From the NCBI GenBank assembly GCA_019744815.1, contig JAIEUA010000006.1, positions 124,001 to 188,000 of the forward strand: a stretch of DNA of 64,000 bases, read 5' to 3'. The notes below the pieces were generated by a model that saw only the letters and a program-made list of their open reading frames with translations, searched no databases and had not been told where the DNA came from. The DNA comes from Phycisphaerales bacterium. Lineage in GTDB: Bacteria > Planctomycetota > Phycisphaerae > Phycisphaerales > UBA1924. The first letter of the stretch is position 1; each line of letters starts with the position of its first letter. Position numbers and translations under genes: made by a program. Below, in pieces: positions 43,104 through 52,303 of this stretch.

Positions 43104-43562
43104 ATGGCGGCGAAGGCGATCGTGTTGCAGGCGGGGGAGGGAGAGCGGCTGTCGATCGTGGGGGACGTGGTGCGGGTGTTGGTGGACGGCGGGGGATCGG
43201 ACGGGCGGGTGCTGGTGTTCGAGGAGACGGTGCCGCCGGGCGGCGGGCCGCCGCTGCATCGACACGGGATCGACGACGAGTACTTCTACATCCTCGAGGG
43301 GACGTTCACGTTCGTGCTGGATGGGAAGCGGGTGACGGTGGGCGCGGGGGCGTTCGTGACGGCGCCGAAGCGGTCGCTGCACACGTTCATGAACTCGGGA
43401 GCCACGCCGGGGCGGTTGCTGGTGATGACGACACCGGCGGGGCTGGAGGCGCCGTTCCGGGAGGCGGGCGCGATGAAGGAGCAAACGCCGTCGAATCTGG
43501 CGGCGGCGTTTGCGAAGTTTGAGTTGTCGTTCGAGGGGCCGCCGCTGGGCGCGGGGGCTTGA
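43104..43562 (+). CDS. Cupin-domain protein
   Basis: Predicted 152-residue single-cupin protein. The first cupin motif is PPLHRHGIDDEYFYILEGTFTF (two His, Glu) and the second is near HTFMNSGATPGRLLV, so a metal site of the His-x-His...Glu...His type is likely. Small cupins of this sort bind metals and act as isomerases, dioxygenases or sensors; no specific reaction can be assigned. ATG 43104 follows AAGGAG by seven bases. Confidence 0.8.
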   Translation: MAAKAIVLQAGEGERLSIVGDVVRVLVDGGGSDGRVLVFEETVPPGGGPPLHRHGIDDEYFYILEGTFTFVLDGKRVTVGAGAFVTAPKRSLHTFMNSGATPGRLLVMTTPAGLEAPFREAGAMKEQTPSNLAAAFAKFELSFEGPPLGAGA

Positions 43563-43592
43563 GGTCAGACGGGTGAGTCGGGCTGGAGTGTG

Positions 43593-44225
43593 TCAGGCGC
43601 GGCGTCGGCGGGCGAGCGCGGCGAGGGCGAGGCCGGCGAGCGCGGCGGAGCTTGGGGCTGGGACGGTGATGACGCGGATGTAATCGCCGGGCGTGGAGAT
43701 GGTGAGCGAGAAATCGAGGACGAGGCCGGAGGCGGAGATGGTGAAGGAGTCGTTGACGAGCTCCAGGCCGCGGGCGTCGACGTTGGGGGTGAAGAGGGTC
43801 GGGGCACCGAGGTAATCGGAGTCGTCGAGATCGCGCTGGCCCGGGGTGTTGACGACGATGACGCCGAGGATCTTCTGGTCGAAGCGGACGCGTCCCTGGA
43901 TCGCGCCGCTGGTGGAGCCGGGGGAGTCGAAGTGGATGTAGTGGCTGCTGATGGTGGTGCCGGCGCTGATGAAGGAGTTTGAGAGGCTGGCGGCCGAGTT
44001 GTAGGTTCCGGAGGCGGAGGCGTTGACGCGGAGGGCGGAGGAGAGGGTGTAGTTCTGAACCTCGTTCCAGGCGTAGGCGGTGGAGGGGCTGGTGAGGACG
44101 TTGAGCTGGGCGTCGGCGGGCTGCGAGATCTGGGTCGCCTGCAGCAGGGCGTTGACGATCGCGGCGTGGGTGACGCCACACGATGCCGCGACCAGCGCGG
44201 CGGCCGACAGAGTGGAAACTCGCAT
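43593..44225 (-). CDS. PEP-CTERM-like secreted protein
   Basis: Predicted 210-residue exported protein: signal peptide to about residue 21 (SCGVTHA), a Ser/Thr-rich beta domain, and a C-terminal sorting signal VPAPSSAALAGLALAALARRRRA. The tail is of the same design as that at 26641, so the same processing machinery is implied. GGGAGAGAC precedes ATG 44225. The passenger domain has no motif I recognise. Confidence 0.7.
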   Translation of the reverse strand: MRVSTLSAAALVAASCGVTHAAIVNALLQATQISQPADAQLNVLTSPSTAYAWNEVQNYTLSSALRVNASASGTYNSAASLSNSFISAGTTISSHYIHFDSPGSTSGAIQGRVRFDQKILGVIVVNTPGQRDLDDSDYLGAPTLFTPNVDARGLELVNDSFTISASGLVLDFSLTISTPGDYIRVITVPAPSSAALAGLALAALARRRRA

Positions 44226-44444
44226 GTCTCTCCCTTTCTCCTGGGTCTGTGAAACCGCGTTGCGGCCGGGCGGAAACCGGGGATCGCAACGAGGAGCCAT
44301 TGTGCCAGATGCAACGCCTGATTCCAAGAGGTGTTGCGGCGAATTGGCTGGGTGCGAGCGAGAAATCCGAACGTGGGGCCAGGTCCGATAGGGCGTTTGC
44401 CTGATCGTTCCCAACGCGCGTTCGGGCGGGCGGTACCCTTGCTC

Positions 44445-44933
44445 ATGGTTGTGAATACCTCCAAGGTTCAGCGGCGCTCGGTCTCGTTTCGCACCATCGC
44501 CGACGCGTTGGCGGAGATCGACCGGATCGTCGAGGCCGACCAGCGGGGCACGTTGAAGCGGCTGGGGAATTGGTCGGCGGGGCAGAACTTCCATCACGTG
44601 GCGACGTGGATCAACTTTGCATTCGATGGGTATCCGCCCGATCTCCGCCCGGCGTGGATCATCAAGTTCATCGTCCGCACCTTCATGAAGGGCCGGTTCA
44701 TGAAGGGCCCCATGCCCGGCGGGGTGAGGATCCCTGGGATGCCCAGCGGCACCTTGGGCACGGAGGAAACCTCGACCGACGTTGGCGCTGTCGAGCTCCG
44801 CCGCGCTCTCGAGCGACTGCAGGCCTCCTGCCCGCCGCACGAGAACATCCTCTTCGGCAAGCTGACGCACGACGAGTGGGTGCAGATGAATCTGCGGCAC
44901 GCCGAGCTGCACCTGGGATTTCTGTCGTACTAG
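44445..44933 (+). CDS. DUF1569 domain protein (DinB-like fold)
   Basis: Predicted 162-residue cytoplasmic protein. The sequence SAGQNFHHVATWINFAFDGYP and the C-terminal HDEWVQMNLRHAELHLGFL match the DUF1569 pattern, a four-helix DinB-like bundle whose His residues bind a metal. Such proteins are thought to be thiol- or damage-related hydrolases or transferases, but the role is not established. TACCCT at 44434-44439 lies five bases before ATG, so the message is probably leaderless. The stop overlaps that of the convergent pseudopilin gene by a few bases. Confidence 0.8.
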   Translation: MVVNTSKVQRRSVSFRTIADALAEIDRIVEADQRGTLKRLGNWSAGQNFHHVATWINFAFDGYPPDLRPAWIIKFIVRTFMKGRFMKGPMPGGVRIPGMPSGTLGTEETSTDVGAVELRRALERLQASCPPHENILFGKLTHDEWVQMNLRHAELHLGFLSY

Positions 44934-45610
44934 TGCCCGTTCCCGGTCGAGGGGCTGCACCAGAAGGCGTTGCGCTCCGACGAGTTTCGAAGGGCGAAGA
45001 ACTCCGCGTGGGTCACGGTCTGCGACGAGGCGTCTGCGCGCATGCAGGTGACCGATGTGCCGTGGTGCCCGGGGACGATCTCGGAGGGGAACGACGAGCC
45101 GTCATTGTAGGGCGGGCCGAACTCGGGCTGCTCGTTGCCGTCCCACAGCAGCACGTCGCCGGAATGGAAGCGATCGATGCGGGCGGCCTGGGCTTGACGC
45201 CCGTAGCCGCGGACCGCTCCGTTCATGATGTACGACGTCATCAGCGCGGTGCCGGAGAACGGCTCGACGTGGGAGGGGCAGCGGTAGAGCTTGGCGTCGC
45301 CGACGTAGTTCCAGAGCAGACCGGTTTTGCGATCGTCGGGCTGGCAGTTCTGGGTGTTGACGCCGGGGCCGTAGAGCCAGCCGGGGACGGTGGCCTTGGG
45401 CCCCCAGTTGGGGTCGGGCAGGGCGTCGCGGAAGTCGACGGAGTAGGCAACGGCGGCGATGCCGATCTGGCGCATGTCCGAGAGGCAGCCGGTCTGCTTG
45501 CCCGCGGCACGCACGGCCTTCAAGCCCGGGATGGAGAGCGTGATGAGCAGCGCGATGATCGCGATCACGATGAGCAGTTCGATCAGTGTGAACGCTCGGC
45601 GACTTTGCAT
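44930..45610 (-). CDS. Type II secretion pseudopilin-like protein
   Basis: Predicted 226-residue protein with prepilin leader MQSRRA and helix FTLIELLIVIAIIALLITL, with Glu at +5. The exported part has several Cys residues and ends with an H-x-A-x-FF block like DUF1559-type pseudopilins. AAGGAGCGG lies seven bases before ATG 45610. Its start is close to and divergent from the DUF1579 gene. It is an orphan pseudopilin with no secretion operon nearby. Confidence 0.8.
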   Translation of the reverse strand: MQSRRAFTLIELLIVIAIIALLITLSIPGLKAVRAAGKQTGCLSDMRQIGIAAVAYSVDFRDALPDPNWGPKATVPGWLYGPGVNTQNCQPDDRKTGLLWNYVGDAKLYRCPSHVEPFSGTALMTSYIMNGAVRGYGRQAQAARIDRFHSGDVLLWDGNEQPEFGPPYNDGSSFPSEIVPGHHGTSVTCMRADASSQTVTHAEFFALRNSSERNAFWCSPSTGNGH

Positions 45611-45698
45611 GGTCCGCTCCTTGTGCTCCACTCCCGGCATGGTCGTCGTGAGGTCCCGGTACACTTCCGCCACTCGCGCGGGCTCGGGAGTCGGACCC

Positions 45699-46325
45699 AT
45701 GATGAACTGGATGATGGTGTGTGGAGCGTGCCTGATCCTCGGCTGGTTCGCGGATGGCGCCGCAGATTCGCAGAGAATGAACATTTCGGCCGACCTGGCT
45801 TCTGGCCCCGCCCCCGCTTCTGGCCCCGCTTCTAGCCCGGTCCCCGTCGAGCCCGAGGTGCTGCAGGCGATGAAGCAGATCGACTGGCTCCGCGGCGAGT
45901 GGAGCGGGAAGGGGATGCTGGGGACGCCGAGCGGCGAGGTGACTCAGAACGGGCCGTGGAAGGTTGAGACGGCGAATGACGGTCGATTTCTGCGATTGGA
46001 GTTCGACGCGGTGGTGGACGACGGGAAGGCGCCCTCGAACCGGTTTGTGGGGTACTTCACGTTCGACGCCGAGAAGAAGCACTACCGAACGGTGTGGCTG
46101 AACGTGGACAATCTGTTTCAGTTCAACGAGACCGGGACGCTGGACGCTACGGGCAAGGTGTTGACGCTGATCAGCGAGCACAAGCGGCCCGACGGGACGA
46201 TCGGCAAGGTGCGGTCGGTGTTCACCAAGGTCGATGACTCGCACGTCACTTGTGAGGACCACCGGCTGGACGAGAAGGGCGAGGCGGTGAAGAAGACGTT
46301 TGGCTTTGCGCTGACGAGGAAGTAG
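45699..46325 (+). CDS. Exported DUF1579 domain protein
   Basis: Predicted 208-residue protein. Residues 5-22 form a signal peptide (MMVCGACLILGWFADGAA). Residues 50-205 match the DUF1579 family: a lipocalin-like beta barrel beginning QIDWLRGEWSGKG and with GYFTFDAEKKHYRTVW. Function of the family is unknown; ligand binding is plausible. GGGAG is eight bases before ATG. The TAG stop is part of the GGACCGGC-type palindrome that follows (AAGTAGGACC). Confidence 0.75.
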   Translation: MMNWMMVCGACLILGWFADGAADSQRMNISADLASGPAPASGPASSPVPVEPEVLQAMKQIDWLRGEWSGKGMLGTPSGEVTQNGPWKVETANDGRFLRLEFDAVVDDGKAPSNRFVGYFTFDAEKKHYRTVWLNVDNLFQFNETGTLDATGKVLTLISEHKRPDGTIGKVRSVFTKVDDSHVTCEDHRLDEKGEAVKKTFGFALTRK

Positions 46326-46430
46326 GACCGGCCTTCGGCGGGTCTTTTGGGGCGGGATTGGGAGCGTTCGTCGACCGGCCGGAGGCCGGTCCCACTGGCG
46401 CGGACGGACGACCGGCCGGGAGGCCGGTCC
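46321..46430. repeat. Three copies of the GGACCGGC palindrome
   Basis: A degenerate copy at 46321-46343 overlaps the stop codon of the DUF1579 gene. Reverse copies at 46373-46390 and 46410-46430 are each followed by CCACTGGCGCG. The two reverse copies share about 25 bases of flank. Confidence 0.85.
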
Positions 46431-46451
46431 CACTGGCGCGAACCGGGTGCA

Positions 46452-46484
46452 TGAAAAAAGGCACCGACCGGAGTCGGTGCCTTT
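46452..46484 (-). terminator. Rho-independent terminator of transketolase
   Basis: Twelve-base arms AAAGGCACCGAC and GTCGGTGCCTTT with a CGGA loop (46457-46484). On the minus strand the stem ends in TTTTTT, 21 bases after the tkt stop. The plus strand has a shorter T-run, so it may also help end the convergent DUF1579 message. Confidence 0.9.
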
Positions 46485-46505
46485 GGGTTGAGAGCGGTGG
46501 GGGAG

Positions 46506-48461
46506 TTAGTCGACGCCGAGGAGCTTCTTGGTTTCCTTGACGATGTCGGTGGCGGTGAGGCCGCACATCTTGAGCATCTCGTCAGGGGTCTTGGCGCTCT
46601 TGGGGATGCGCTTGACGAACATCTGCTTGTGCTTGAAGGAGTCGCCGGATTCGGTGAGGGCGTCGGCGATGGCGGAGCCGAGGCCGCCGCCGAAGTTGTC
46701 TTCGAGGGTGAGGACGTTGCCGCCGGCCTGGTTGATGAGGTCGAGGACGCCGTCGGAGTCGAAGGGGAGGCTGTACATGTCGAGCAGCGTGGCGCTGATG
46801 CCGGCCTTGTCGAGGAGGTCGAGGGCCTTGTTGGCCTCGTGGACCATGTAGCCGCTGGCGGCGATGACGAGGTCCTTGCCCTCGGCGAGGGTCTGGAAGC
46901 CGCCGAGGTTGAAGACGTCCTTCTCGCTGTAGAGGAACTCGGTGTCGGCGCGGAGGGTTCGCATGTAACAACAGCCTTCGTACTCGGCCATGACGCCGAC
47001 GAGGGCGTAGGCGGCGAAGGCGTCGCTGGGCTGGAGGATGTAGAAGCCGGGGTTGCCGCGGTGGTCCTTCATGGTGGCGAAGGCGCGGAACCAGGCGATG
47101 TCGGGCATGGACATCTGGCTGGGGCCGTCGGAGCCGAGGGTGATGCCGGCGTGGCTGCCGACGAGCTTGAGGTTGGCACCGGAGTAGAGGGCCATCTCGA
47201 TCTGGTCGTACGCGCGGTTGAAGAACTTGGCGAAGGTGGAGACGAAGGGGACCTTGCCGGCGGCGGACAAGCCCGTCGCCACACCGACCATGTTCTGCTC
47301 GGCGATCTTGCACTCGAAGAAGCGGTCGGCGCTGCCCGAGTCCTTCTTGAACATGTCGCTGAAGGTGGAGTTGGAGACGTCGGCGTCGAGGGCGACGACC
47401 TTCTTGTTGACCTTGCCCAAGGCGCGGAGGGCGATGCCGTAGGCGCGGCGGGTGGCGATGACGCCGGACTGGTAGAGGCTCTCCATGTCCATGGACTTCA
47501 TGGCCTCGCCGAGGGTGGGCATGTCGCCCACGGCCACGTCGGGGGTGTTCATGTCGGCGGGCGGCTCGATGGTGAAGGCGTCGCCCTGACCGAGGCTGCT
47601 GGTGAGCTCCATGCGCTTCTGGTCGAGCTCGGCGAGGGCCTTCTTGAGGGCGTCGCCGGTGGCGGGCTTGCCGTGCCACGAGGCGCCCTGCATGGACTCG
47701 GCGCCCCAGCCCTTGACGGTGCGGGCGATGAGGGCCATGGGCTTGGTCGTCTTGGCGAAGGCGTCGAAGGCGCTCTTGATCTGGTTGGGGTTGTGCCCGT
47801 CGATGTCCTTGACCTCAAAGCCCATGGCGATGAGGCGGGCGGCCATGCGGTCGGCGCTCTGCTGGCCGCTGACGCGGTCGCTCTGGCCGTACTCGTTGCA
47901 GTTGAAGATGGGCAGGACGGTGTGGAGCTTGTGATCGATGATGTAGTCGAGGGCTTCGGTGATCTGGCCCTCGCGACACTCGCCGTCACCGATGATGCAG
48001 TAGATGCGTTTGTCGAGCCCGTCGAGCTTGGCGGCTTCGGCGAGGCCCGCGGCGACGCTGAGGCCCTGGCCGAGCGAGCCGGTGGCGGAGTCGAAGAAGG
48101 GCATGCCTTCCATCGGATTGGGATGGCCGTCGAGATCGCTGTTGGCGGAGCGGAGGGTCTTGAGATCGTCGATGGTCATCTTGCGGCGGGCATTGGGGTC
48201 CTTGCCGAACATCACGCCGAGCTTGGCCAGGGCGGCGTAGACGGCGGGGACGGCGTGGCCCTCGGAGAGGACGAGGCGGTCGCTGGTCGGGTAATCGGGG
48301 TAGTCGGGGCTCCACCGCATGGTGTGGAAGAGCAGGACGGTCACGAGGTGGCCGATGCCCATCGAAGAGCTCGGGTGTCCGCTGCCGGCGGCGGCGGTCA
48401 TCTCGAGAGCGAGACGGTCGATTTCAAGGGCTTGAGCGTGAACGGCGGCTTCGAATGACAT
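46506..48461 (-). CDS. tkt: Transketolase
   Basis: Predicted 651-residue thiamine-diphosphate enzyme of the pentose phosphate and Calvin-type sugar interconversions. The TPP signature runs GDGECREGQ...NCN near residues 155-190, and SGHPSSSMG at the N-terminus is the usual substrate-side His motif. The pyrimidine domain (EQNMVGVATGLSAAGKVPFVSTF) and C-terminal domain (GFQTLAEGKDLVIAASG) are intact. GGAGG precedes ATG 48461; the longer frame reads back through a hairpin. It stands alone, with its own terminator. Confidence 0.95.
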   Translation of the reverse strand: MSFEAAVHAQALEIDRLALEMTAAAGSGHPSSSMGIGHLVTVLLFHTMRWSPDYPDYPTSDRLVLSEGHAVPAVYAALAKLGVMFGKDPNARRKMTIDDLKTLRSANSDLDGHPNPMEGMPFFDSATGSLGQGLSVAAGLAEAAKLDGLDKRIYCIIGDGECREGQITEALDYIIDHKLHTVLPIFNCNEYGQSDRVSGQQSADRMAARLIAMGFEVKDIDGHNPNQIKSAFDAFAKTTKPMALIARTVKGWGAESMQGASWHGKPATGDALKKALAELDQKRMELTSSLGQGDAFTIEPPADMNTPDVAVGDMPTLGEAMKSMDMESLYQSGVIATRRAYGIALRALGKVNKKVVALDADVSNSTFSDMFKKDSGSADRFFECKIAEQNMVGVATGLSAAGKVPFVSTFAKFFNRAYDQIEMALYSGANLKLVGSHAGITLGSDGPSQMSMPDIAWFRAFATMKDHRGNPGFYILQPSDAFAAYALVGVMAEYEGCCYMRTLRADTEFLYSEKDVFNLGGFQTLAEGKDLVIAASGYMVHEANKALDLLDKAGISATLLDMYSLPFDSDGVLDLINQAGGNVLTLEDNFGGGLGSAIADALTESGDSFKHKQMFVKRIPKSAKTPDEMLKMCGLTATDIVKETKKLLGVD

Positions 48462-48988
48462 GGGGCGAACCTCCGTAAGAGTGCAAACGGCCATCCTGCG
48501 TCGTGCAGGCCCCCATCGAATCCCGTTCCAGAGCACACCACGCCCATCGCCGACACGCGTCGGCGATGGGGGAGCCACCTACGTCGAGTCGGACGACTTC
48601 GTTCGGCCCACGCTCGGGTGCACAACGGTGCTCCCGCGGGTGCCTATTTCGCCGGCGCGGCGGACCGCCGCCCTCCGGACAAGAGATAGTGAGTATCTGC
48701 AAACCAGCGCTGTTTGACAACTCGGGTCGGTCCGGAAATGCAGATTTTCGTGGGTTTGGCCAGACCCAACGTGTCGGCGTCGAGTCCCGACCAACCCCCT
48801 TCCCGGGCTGTGTCGGCTTGTTTCGCGATGCTCACGGCGTCAATCTTGGGGTGCCACTTCGTGAATCTTGCCTCCTCTTCGCTGGTTTGACGCACAGAGA
48901 GATGCCCTGACCACATTGGAGATTGGGATGGATTGTGGGTTGGAGTTTGGATTGGAATTGGGGCGGGTATCCCTCGGAGGACTTGTTC
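48462..48988. other. Non-coding 527-base gap with one hairpin
   Basis: No gene is supported. A stem CCCATCGCCGAC/GTCGGCGATGGG with a four-base loop lies at 48543-48570. TTTGACA at 48713-48719 could be part of a promoter for the matrixin-like gene, without a matching -10. The rest is unremarkable. Confidence 0.45.
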
Positions 48989-50752
48989 ATGGCGACTCGT
49001 GCAGCGGTGTGCCTTCTTTCCCTTTGCGGGCTCGCGGCGGCGATGGGCGTGGTTTCGCGTCCCGCCGGTCGGGCCGATGCCGCCCCGGAACTGGCGGTGC
49101 CGGTCTCGATGTGCTTGGCCGAGGGGACGGTGCTGACCCCGGAGATCAAGGCGAAGCTGCGGGCGGTGAACGAGGCGATCGCGGCGTACCTCGAGGTCGA
49201 TCCCAACAACCCGTTCCAGGATCGGTACTTCCTGGCGTCGCGGTGGTCGGGGGCGCAGGGGACGCCGCGGGTGATTACCTGGTCCTTCGTGCCCGATACC
49301 GTCAGTATCACCGGCGCGCCCGGCGTGAATGAACCGACCAGCAACAGCAGCCTGTTCGCGACCTTTGACGCGAAGATGTCGCGTGCGACGTGGATCGCGC
49401 TGTTCCAGTCGTGCTTTGACCGATGGGAGGCGCTGACCGGCATCGACTTCCAGCGCGTCACCGCCGCCGGGGTCGATTGGGACGACGGGGCGGTGTGGTC
49501 TGCTTCCGGTGGCGCCACCCGCGGCGACATGCGCGTGGGCATGCACCCCATCGACGGGCTGGGCAGCGTGCTGGCGTATTGCTACTTCCCCTCCAACGGC
49601 AACATGGTCCTGGACAAGGACGATGCCGTCGGATCCAGCAATCTTTTCAGCTCGACGAACAACTATCGCTTCCTCCGCAACGTTGTGACCCACGAGATGG
49701 GCCACGGCATCGGGCTCCAGCATGTGTGCTCGAGCACCACGTCCTTCTTGATGGAGCCGTTCATCAACACGAGCTTTGATGGGCCGCGGCACGACGACGT
49801 GCTGGGCGTGCAGCGCCACTACGGCGACATCAACGAGCCCGACGACTCTGCCGCGGCCGCGGTCAGCTCGGGTGCGATCAACGTCGGCCAGACCCGCACG
49901 CTGGGGACCGTGCCGGGCGTCTCCATTCCCAACTCCTCGACCCTCTCGCTCGATGCGGATGCGGACGTTGACTACCACGCCTTCAGCACCTCCCAGATCG
50001 TGCTCGCCAACATCACGCTCGCTCCGCAGGGGCTGACGTACGACAACTCCAGCCAGAACTCCGAAGGCTCGTGCAACAGCGGGAACAGCACTAACTCGCT
50101 CGCCAACGCCGATCTGGTGTTTGACATCCGCACCGCCGCGGACGCGTTGGTCACGACCGTGAACGCCACGGCCGCGGGTTCCAACGAGGCCGTCACGAGC
50201 GTGCTGCTCTCGCCTCCCGAGACGTACTACGTCAAGGTGTACGAGACGGGCGCCCCGACGGCGGCCCAGATGTACACGCTGACGATCGCGACGCCGACGG
50301 CTCCGGCGGTGACCGCGACAGACACGCTGCCGAATTACGTTTCACTGACCTGGACCGCGATCCCCAACAACACCGGGTACACGATCAAGCGCAACACGGT
50401 GAACAACGAGGTCGGCGCGGTGACGGTGGGCAACTCCGCCACCAACGCGTTCGTGGACACGAGTGCGCCCGACAACCAGACCCAGTTCTACTTCGTCTAC
50501 GCCACCCAGTTTGGAAGCTCGAAACTCGTCGGCACCGACAGCGGGTTTGCGAAGTGCTCCGGTGATCTCAACAACGACGGCCAGGTGACGGACGCGGACT
50601 TCAGCCTCTTTGCTTCGGCGTACAACCTGCTCGCGTGCTCGGACCCGGCGATGCCGGCGGGGTGCCCGGCGGACCTGAATCGCGACACGTTTGTGGACGA
50701 CGCGGACTTCAGCCTCTTTGCCGCCGCGTACGACGCTTTGCTGTGCCCCTGA
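48989..50752 (+). CDS. Secreted matrixin-like metalloprotease with dockerin-like tail
   Basis: Predicted 587-residue exported protein with a signal peptide to about residue 30. Residues 60-290 are a matrixin-type (M10) domain with the zinc site H235-E-M-G-H239-G-I-G-L-Q-H245; FLMEP about 12 residues later may be the Met-turn. Residues 300-430 resemble a pre-peptidase C-terminal domain, 430-520 a fibronectin-III-like domain. The last 64 residues hold two calcium-loop motifs (DLNNDGQVTDADF and DLNRDTFVDDADF) and end LLCP, nearly the same as the protein at 13423. CGGAGG stands eight bases before ATG 48989. Confidence 0.8.
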   Translation: MATRAAVCLLSLCGLAAAMGVVSRPAGRADAAPELAVPVSMCLAEGTVLTPEIKAKLRAVNEAIAAYLEVDPNNPFQDRYFLASRWSGAQGTPRVITWSFVPDTVSITGAPGVNEPTSNSSLFATFDAKMSRATWIALFQSCFDRWEALTGIDFQRVTAAGVDWDDGAVWSASGGATRGDMRVGMHPIDGLGSVLAYCYFPSNGNMVLDKDDAVGSSNLFSSTNNYRFLRNVVTHEMGHGIGLQHVCSSTTSFLMEPFINTSFDGPRHDDVLGVQRHYGDINEPDDSAAAAVSSGAINVGQTRTLGTVPGVSIPNSSTLSLDADADVDYHAFSTSQIVLANITLAPQGLTYDNSSQNSEGSCNSGNSTNSLANADLVFDIRTAADALVTTVNATAAGSNEAVTSVLLSPPETYYVKVYETGAPTAAQMYTLTIATPTAPAVTATDTLPNYVSLTWTAIPNNTGYTIKRNTVNNEVGAVTVGNSATNAFVDTSAPDNQTQFYFVYATQFGSSKLVGTDSGFAKCSGDLNNDGQVTDADFSLFASAYNLLACSDPAMPAGCPADLNRDTFVDDADFSLFAAAYDALLCP

Positions 50753-50932
50753 CCCGACGGCTGGATGCATGCTCCGGACGCGATGTGACTTTCGGGGCAA
50801 TTCTGCCCGAAAGCCACACGGAATAGTGGCCATACCCCCTCCCCGAGGCAGGGGTTGGTACACTACCGCCCGGCTTGGCCCCAGCCACCATCGGGTGGCC
50901 CGGTCCGCCGCCGGTTTGTTCACGGAGGAAGC

Positions 50933-52120
50933 ATGAAAGTCATCTGCGATCGCGGCGCGCTTCTGGACGCCATTAACCTGATCTCCGGCGCTGTCGCCGC
51001 CCGCACCCCCAAGGTGCAGCTCACCTGCGTGAAGCTCTCGGCCATCAAGCGCGGCAACGCGGGCGAGCTGACGCTGCTGGCGACCGATGCCGAGATCTCG
51101 CTTCGACTGAAGCTTGCGCAGGTTGACGTGCAGCAGGCCGGTGATGCGCTGATCCCCGCCGACAAGCTCCGCCAGATCATCTCCGCCGAGGACTCGGAGC
51201 CGACGCTCACCCTTGAGACCGAGAACGAGATGATGCACATCAAGGGGCAGGATGCGCACTTCAAGGTCTTCGGCTACAACGTCGCGGATTATCCGCCGGT
51301 CCCCGAACTCGCCGGTGTGATCGCCGGGAGCGACGCGAACAAGGCCAAGGCCGTGTTCTCGCAGAATGCTGGCGCTCTTGCTGCCACTGTTTCCCGCACG
51401 CTGTTTGCCACCGCTCGCGAGAACAGCCGCTACGCGATCAACGGCGTGCTGATGAAGCGTGACGGGAAGAAGATGGAGATGGTCGCGACCGACGGCCGCC
51501 GCATGGCGATGTGTCGCGCCACCCTGACCGGTGCCGCAGATAAGGACGCGAAGGCCATTTCGTGTATCGTGCCGACCAAGGCGCTGAACATGCTGATGCG
51601 TCTGATCAACAACCCCGACGATCAGGTGCAGATCGCGATCACCGACAACCAGGTGTTCTTCGGCGTCGGGGCCGCGACTGGGAAGAACGAGACGCACCAC
51701 GCCGTGCTGTCGTCCACGCTCGTCGAGGGCACGTTCCCTCCCTACGAGGACGTGATCCCCAAGGACCAGGACAAGAAGGTGACTTTCGACCGCGACGTGG
51801 TCTCGAGCGCCGTGCGGCGTGCCGCCTTGCTCACCAACGAGGAATCCCGCGGCGTGCGGATGGCCTTCAAGTCCAAGGGCAAGCAGCTCGAGCTCTCCAG
51901 CCGTGCCCCGGAGATGGGCGAGGCCCGCGTCGAGGTCGGTCTGGCCGGCTACGAGGGCGAGGACATCGAGATCGGCTTCAACCCGACGTTTATCACCGAC
52001 GCCCTGAAGGTGATGAACGACCCGCAGGTGATCATGGAGCTGAAGGCTCCCAACAAGCCCGGCGTGATCAAGAGCGGGGCGGACTTTGTCTACGTCGTGA
52101 TGCCGGTGAACCTGCAGTAA
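50933..52120 (+). CDS. dnaN: DNA polymerase III beta subunit (sliding clamp)
   Basis: Predicted 395-residue clamp made of three similar domains. It begins MKVICDRGALLDAINLISGAV and ends VMPVNLQ; the C-terminal V-M-P-V-x-L forms part of the peptide-binding pocket. GGAGG is five bases before ATG 50933. The gene is alone: no dnaA, recF or gyrB is beside it and I see no DnaA-box cluster, so this is not evidence for a replication origin. TTGGTACACTACC about 70 bases upstream could be its -10 region. Confidence 0.95.
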   Translation: MKVICDRGALLDAINLISGAVAARTPKVQLTCVKLSAIKRGNAGELTLLATDAEISLRLKLAQVDVQQAGDALIPADKLRQIISAEDSEPTLTLETENEMMHIKGQDAHFKVFGYNVADYPPVPELAGVIAGSDANKAKAVFSQNAGALAATVSRTLFATARENSRYAINGVLMKRDGKKMEMVATDGRRMAMCRATLTGAADKDAKAISCIVPTKALNMLMRLINNPDDQVQIAITDNQVFFGVGAATGKNETHHAVLSSTLVEGTFPPYEDVIPKDQDKKVTFDRDVVSSAVRRAALLTNEESRGVRMAFKSKGKQLELSSRAPEMGEARVEVGLAGYEGEDIEIGFNPTFITDALKVMNDPQVIMELKAPNKPGVIKSGADFVYVVMPVNLQ

Positions 52121-52164
52121 TCCGCGGTCTGCACTAGCGCGACGGAATCACCGCCGCATCTACT

Positions 52165-52185
52165 CCCCCTCCCAGAGGGAGGGGG
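52165..52185. repeat. CCCCCTCCC-AGA-GGGAGGGGG palindrome after dnaN
   Basis: Nine-base arms with a three-base loop, followed by a T-rich stretch, 45 bases after the dnaN stop. It could serve as a terminator. The identical palindrome in the other orientation lies inside mutY at 60863-60883. Confidence 0.85.
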
Positions 52186-52268
52186 CCGGGGGTTGGTTTG
52201 TTTTCGCCTTCTCTGCGGCAGTCGCGTCATGTTTGAAGCGCCAAGCCTCCGTGACACCCAAGCCGCAC

Positions 52269-52284
52269 GGGGCGAGGACGCCCC
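52269..52284 (+). repeat. GGGGCG-AGGA-CGCCCC repeat abutting a -10 box
   Basis: The palindrome plus the following GGCTCGC is a repeat family (also at 53070-53085 and, as CGTGGCG-AGGA-CGCCACG, at 41101-41118). Here TATTCT starts eight bases after it at 52292, six bases before the start codon of the lipoprotein gene. Confidence 0.8.
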
Positions 52285-52303
52285 GGCTCGCTATTCTGTG
52301 AGC

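Noticed and set aside
50760..50932. Replication origin beside dnaN
   Set aside because: No DnaA-box-like sequences and no dnaA, recF or gyrase genes nearby.
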